Assembly: GCA_016295665.1 (NCBI GenBank)
Contig: JAEDKS010000110.1
Coordinates: forward strand, 1-8,173
DNA length: 8,173 nucleotides
DNA from: Clostridia bacterium
GTDB taxonomy: Bacteria > Bacillota > Clostridia > Christensenellales > Aristaeellaceae
Reading direction: 5' to 3'
The first letter of the stretch is position 1, and every line of letters starts with the position of its first letter. A program made the position numbers and the translations under genes. Shown here piece after piece: positions 6,544 to 8,173 of the stretch. The notes beneath the pieces were generated by a model that did not search any database, was not told the DNA's origin, and saw only the letters and a program-made list of their open reading frames with translations.

Positions 6544-6588
6544 ATGCTGTTTCCTTCATTATCCATCATCAGGAGGAGCATCCCATGA
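6544..6588 (+). CDS. Possible 14-codon leader ORF overlapping the aconitase start
   Basis: An ATG at 6544 opens a short frame, MLFPSLSIIRRSIP, whose TGA (6586-6588) overlaps the aconitase ATG as ATGA. AGGG at 6530-6533 is a weak ribosome binding site at 10 nt. If translated it could couple to the aconitase gene, but the aconitase has its own strong AGGAGG inside this frame, so a chance ORF is more likely. No function is suggested. Confidence 0.15.
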   Translation: MLFPSLSIIRRSIP

Positions 6589-8173
6589 ATCTGACGCAAA
6601 AGCTGCTCTCCGCCCACCTGCTCACCGGTGAGCTGGTGCCCGGCACGGAGATCTCCATCCGCATCGACCAGACCCTGACCCAGGATTCCACCGGCACCAT
6701 GGCCTATCTGCAGTTTGAGGCCATGGGCGTGGATCGCGTCCGGACGAAGAAGTCCGTCGCCTACATCGACCACAACACCCTGCAGACCGGCTTTGAGAAC
6801 GCCGACGACCACCTGTACATCCAGACCGTGGCGAAGAAGCACGGCATCTGGTGCTCCAAGCCCGGCAACGGCATCTGCCATCAGGTGAATCTGGAGCGGT
6901 TCGGCATGCCCGGCTGGACGCTGCTGGGCTCCGACAGCCACACCCCCACCGGCGGCGGCATCGGCATGCTCGCCATCGGTGCCGGCGGACTGGACGTGGC
7001 GGTGGCCATGGGCGGCGGCGCGTACTACATGACCTGCCCGAGGGTGGTGGGCGTGCGCCTAACGGGCAGATTGCCCTACGGCGTCGCCGCGAAGGACATT
7101 ATATTGGAAGTTTTGCGCCGCCTGTCCGTGAAGGGCGGCGTGGGCAAGGTCATGGAGTACTTCGGTGAGGGCGTCGCCACCCTGACCGTGCCGGAGCGCG
7201 CCACCATCGCCAACATGGGCGCGGAGCTGGGCGCCACCACCTCCGTGTTCCCCTCCGACGAGGTGACCCGGGCCTTCCTGCGGGCGCAGGGCCGCGAGCA
7301 GGACTTCACGCCCCTGTCCCCCGATCCCGACGCGGCCTATGACGAGCTGCTGGAGATCGACCTGAACAGCCTGGTGCCGCTGGTGGCCCGGCCCCACATG
7401 CCCGACAACGTGGAAACCGTGGAGAACGTGGGCCCCATCAAGGTGGATCAGGTGTTCATCGGCAGCTGCACCAACTCCAGCTACCAGGACATGATGCGCG
7501 TCGCCCGCATCCTGAAGGGCAAGACCGTCCATCCGGATGTGAGCCTCGTCATCGGCCCCGGCAGCAAGCAGGTGCTGACCATGCTGGCCCGCAACGGCGC
7601 CCTGGCGGACATGATCTGCGCCGGCGCCCGCATTCTGGAGTCCGCCTGCGGCCCCTGCATCGGCATGGGCCAGAGCCCCCGCACCGGCGCCATCTCCATC
7701 CGCACCAACAACCGCAACTTCTACGCCCGCAGCGGAACCGCCTCCGCGGGCATCTACCTGACCTCCTGCGAGACGGCGGCGGTCTCCGCCCTCACCGGCG
7801 TGCTGACCGACCCCCGCACGCTGGACATCGACCTGACCGTGGAGCAGCCGGAGCGCTTCGAGGTGAACGACAACCTCATCATCCCGCCGGTGGCCCCGGG
7901 CGAGGAGGCCTCCGCGCAGGTGGTGCGCGGCCCCAACATCAAGCCCTTCCCGCTGGGCAAGCCCCTGAGCGACGACGTGACCGGGAGCGTGCTGCTGAAG
8001 ATGGAGGACAACATCACCACCGACCACATCATGCCCTCCAACGCCAAGCTGCTCCCCTACCGCTCCAACGTGCCCTACCTGTCCGACTACTGCCTGACCC
8101 CCGTGGACGAGACCTTCCCCGCCCGGGCCAAGGCGGCGGGCGGCGGCATTCTGGTGGCGGGCAGCAACTACGG
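6585..8173 (+). CDS. Aconitate hydratase (aconitase), 3' end off window
   Basis: Iron-sulfur enzyme converting citrate to isocitrate through cis-aconitate in the cytoplasm. 529 codons are present of the roughly 640 usual for the compact aconitases of anaerobic bacteria, so about the last 110 residues are missing. The three cluster ligands are Cys295 in GSCTNSS and Cys355 and Cys358 in SACGPCIGMG. Active-site signatures include QDSTGTMA (33-40), KPGNGICHQ (92-100) and LLGSDSHTPTGGGIGMLAIG (113-132). The mobile C-terminal domain begins after about residue 445 and has NITTDHIMPSNAKLLPYRSN (476-495). The start is fixed by AGGAGG (6571-6576), 8 nt upstream; the frame stays open back to an ATG at 6462 but lacks a ribosome binding site there. 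In anaerobes with an incomplete citrate cycle the enzyme usually supplies 2-oxoglutarate for glutamate. Homoaconitase and isopropylmalate dehydratase are related alternatives but fit less well because of the fused swivel domain and overall match. Confidence 0.92.
   Translation, partial: MNLTQKLLSAHLLTGELVPGTEISIRIDQTLTQDSTGTMAYLQFEAMGVDRVRTKKSVAYIDHNTLQTGFENADDHLYIQTVAKKHGIWCSKPGNGICHQVNLERFGMPGWTLLGSDSHTPTGGGIGMLAIGAGGLDVAVAMGGGAYYMTCPRVVGVRLTGRLPYGVAAKDIILEVLRRLSVKGGVGKVMEYFGEGVATLTVPERATIANMGAELGATTSVFPSDEVTRAFLRAQGREQDFTPLSPDPDAAYDELLEIDLNSLVPLVARPHMPDNVETVENVGPIKVDQVFIGSCTNSSYQDMMRVARILKGKTVHPDVSLVIGPGSKQVLTMLARNGALADMICAGARILESACGPCIGMGQSPRTGAISIRTNNRNFYARSGTASAGIYLTSCETAAVSALTGVLTDPRTLDIDLTVEQPERFEVNDNLIIPPVAPGEEASAQVVRGPNIKPFPLGKPLSDDVTGSVLLKMEDNITTDHIMPSNAKLLPYRSNVPYLSDYCLTPVDETFPARAKAAGGGILVAGSNY

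Noticed and set aside
6462..6584. A 41-residue N-terminal extension of the aconitase from an in-frame ATG at 6462
   Set aside because: There is no ribosome binding site there, the residues do not resemble an aconitase N-terminus, and the ATG at 6585 has AGGAGG at ideal spacing.
6439..6588. A 49-codon ORF ending in ATGA overlap with the aconitase start
   Set aside because: Its ATG lies inside the -10 box of the aconitase promoter, so it would not be on that transcript, and it has no ribosome binding site. Only its last 14 codons could be translated from an internal ATG.
5991..6941. A 316-codon minus-strand frame from inside the aconitase gene into lacI
   Set aside because: It runs antisense to the aconitase start, through both promoters and out of frame through the lacI helix-turn-helix; clearly a shadow.
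7059..8027. A 322-codon minus-strand frame
   Set aside because: Antisense to well-conserved aconitase sequence and made of Gly/Ala/His/Val-rich low-complexity residues.

Overview
The window looks like a chromosomal segment of a GC-rich, low-complexity-free Bacillota genome, most likely a gut-type Clostridia anaerobe. The main evidence is an RqcH-type NFACT protein, a LacI-type regulator coupled to a sugar ABC importer that has no ATPase gene of its own, strong AGGAGG ribosome binding sites and textbook sigma-A promoters. The genus cannot be fixed from the sequence. Because the DNA is GC-rich, long open frames also occur antisense to every real gene; I treat these as shadows.

Layout. Positions 1-1680 (minus) hold the 5' 560 codons of an NFACT/RqcH gene with its own promoter (1718-1746); its 3' end is off the window. 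A strong intrinsic terminator (1758-1792) separates it from a four-gene minus-strand operon, in transcription order: LacI-family regulator (6216-5194), family-1 sugar-binding protein (5099-3756), MalF-type permease (3618-2719) and MalG-type permease (2719-1820). The two permease genes overlap by one base. The binding-protein and permease genes are separated by a 137-base gap carrying a long hairpin with a weak U-tract, a typical arrangement for making more binding protein than permease. One good promoter (6273-6301) precedes lacI, with a dyad at its presumed start site that fits autoregulation.

Divergently, an aconitase gene begins at 6585 (plus) and runs off the right edge after 529 codons. 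It has a consensus promoter (6412-6440) and a leader of about 140 nt with two hairpins, the second followed by five T's. The 368-base region between lacI and the aconitase gene therefore holds two divergent promoters, several dyads and a possible attenuator.

How the genes work together: the LacI protein probably senses a sugar or sugar phosphate and controls itself, the binding protein and the two permeases; an ATPase encoded elsewhere must power the importer. No glycoside hydrolase or kinase is in the window, so the substrate cannot be inferred. Aconitase probably feeds 2-oxoglutarate and glutamate synthesis, and RqcH rescues stalled large ribosomal subunits; neither is obviously linked to the sugar operon. 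I see no CRISPR array, tRNA, rRNA or mobile element, and no clear undescribed system. The most interesting signals are regulatory: the aconitase leader, the operator dyads, related terminator arms, and an importer binding protein without a lipobox.
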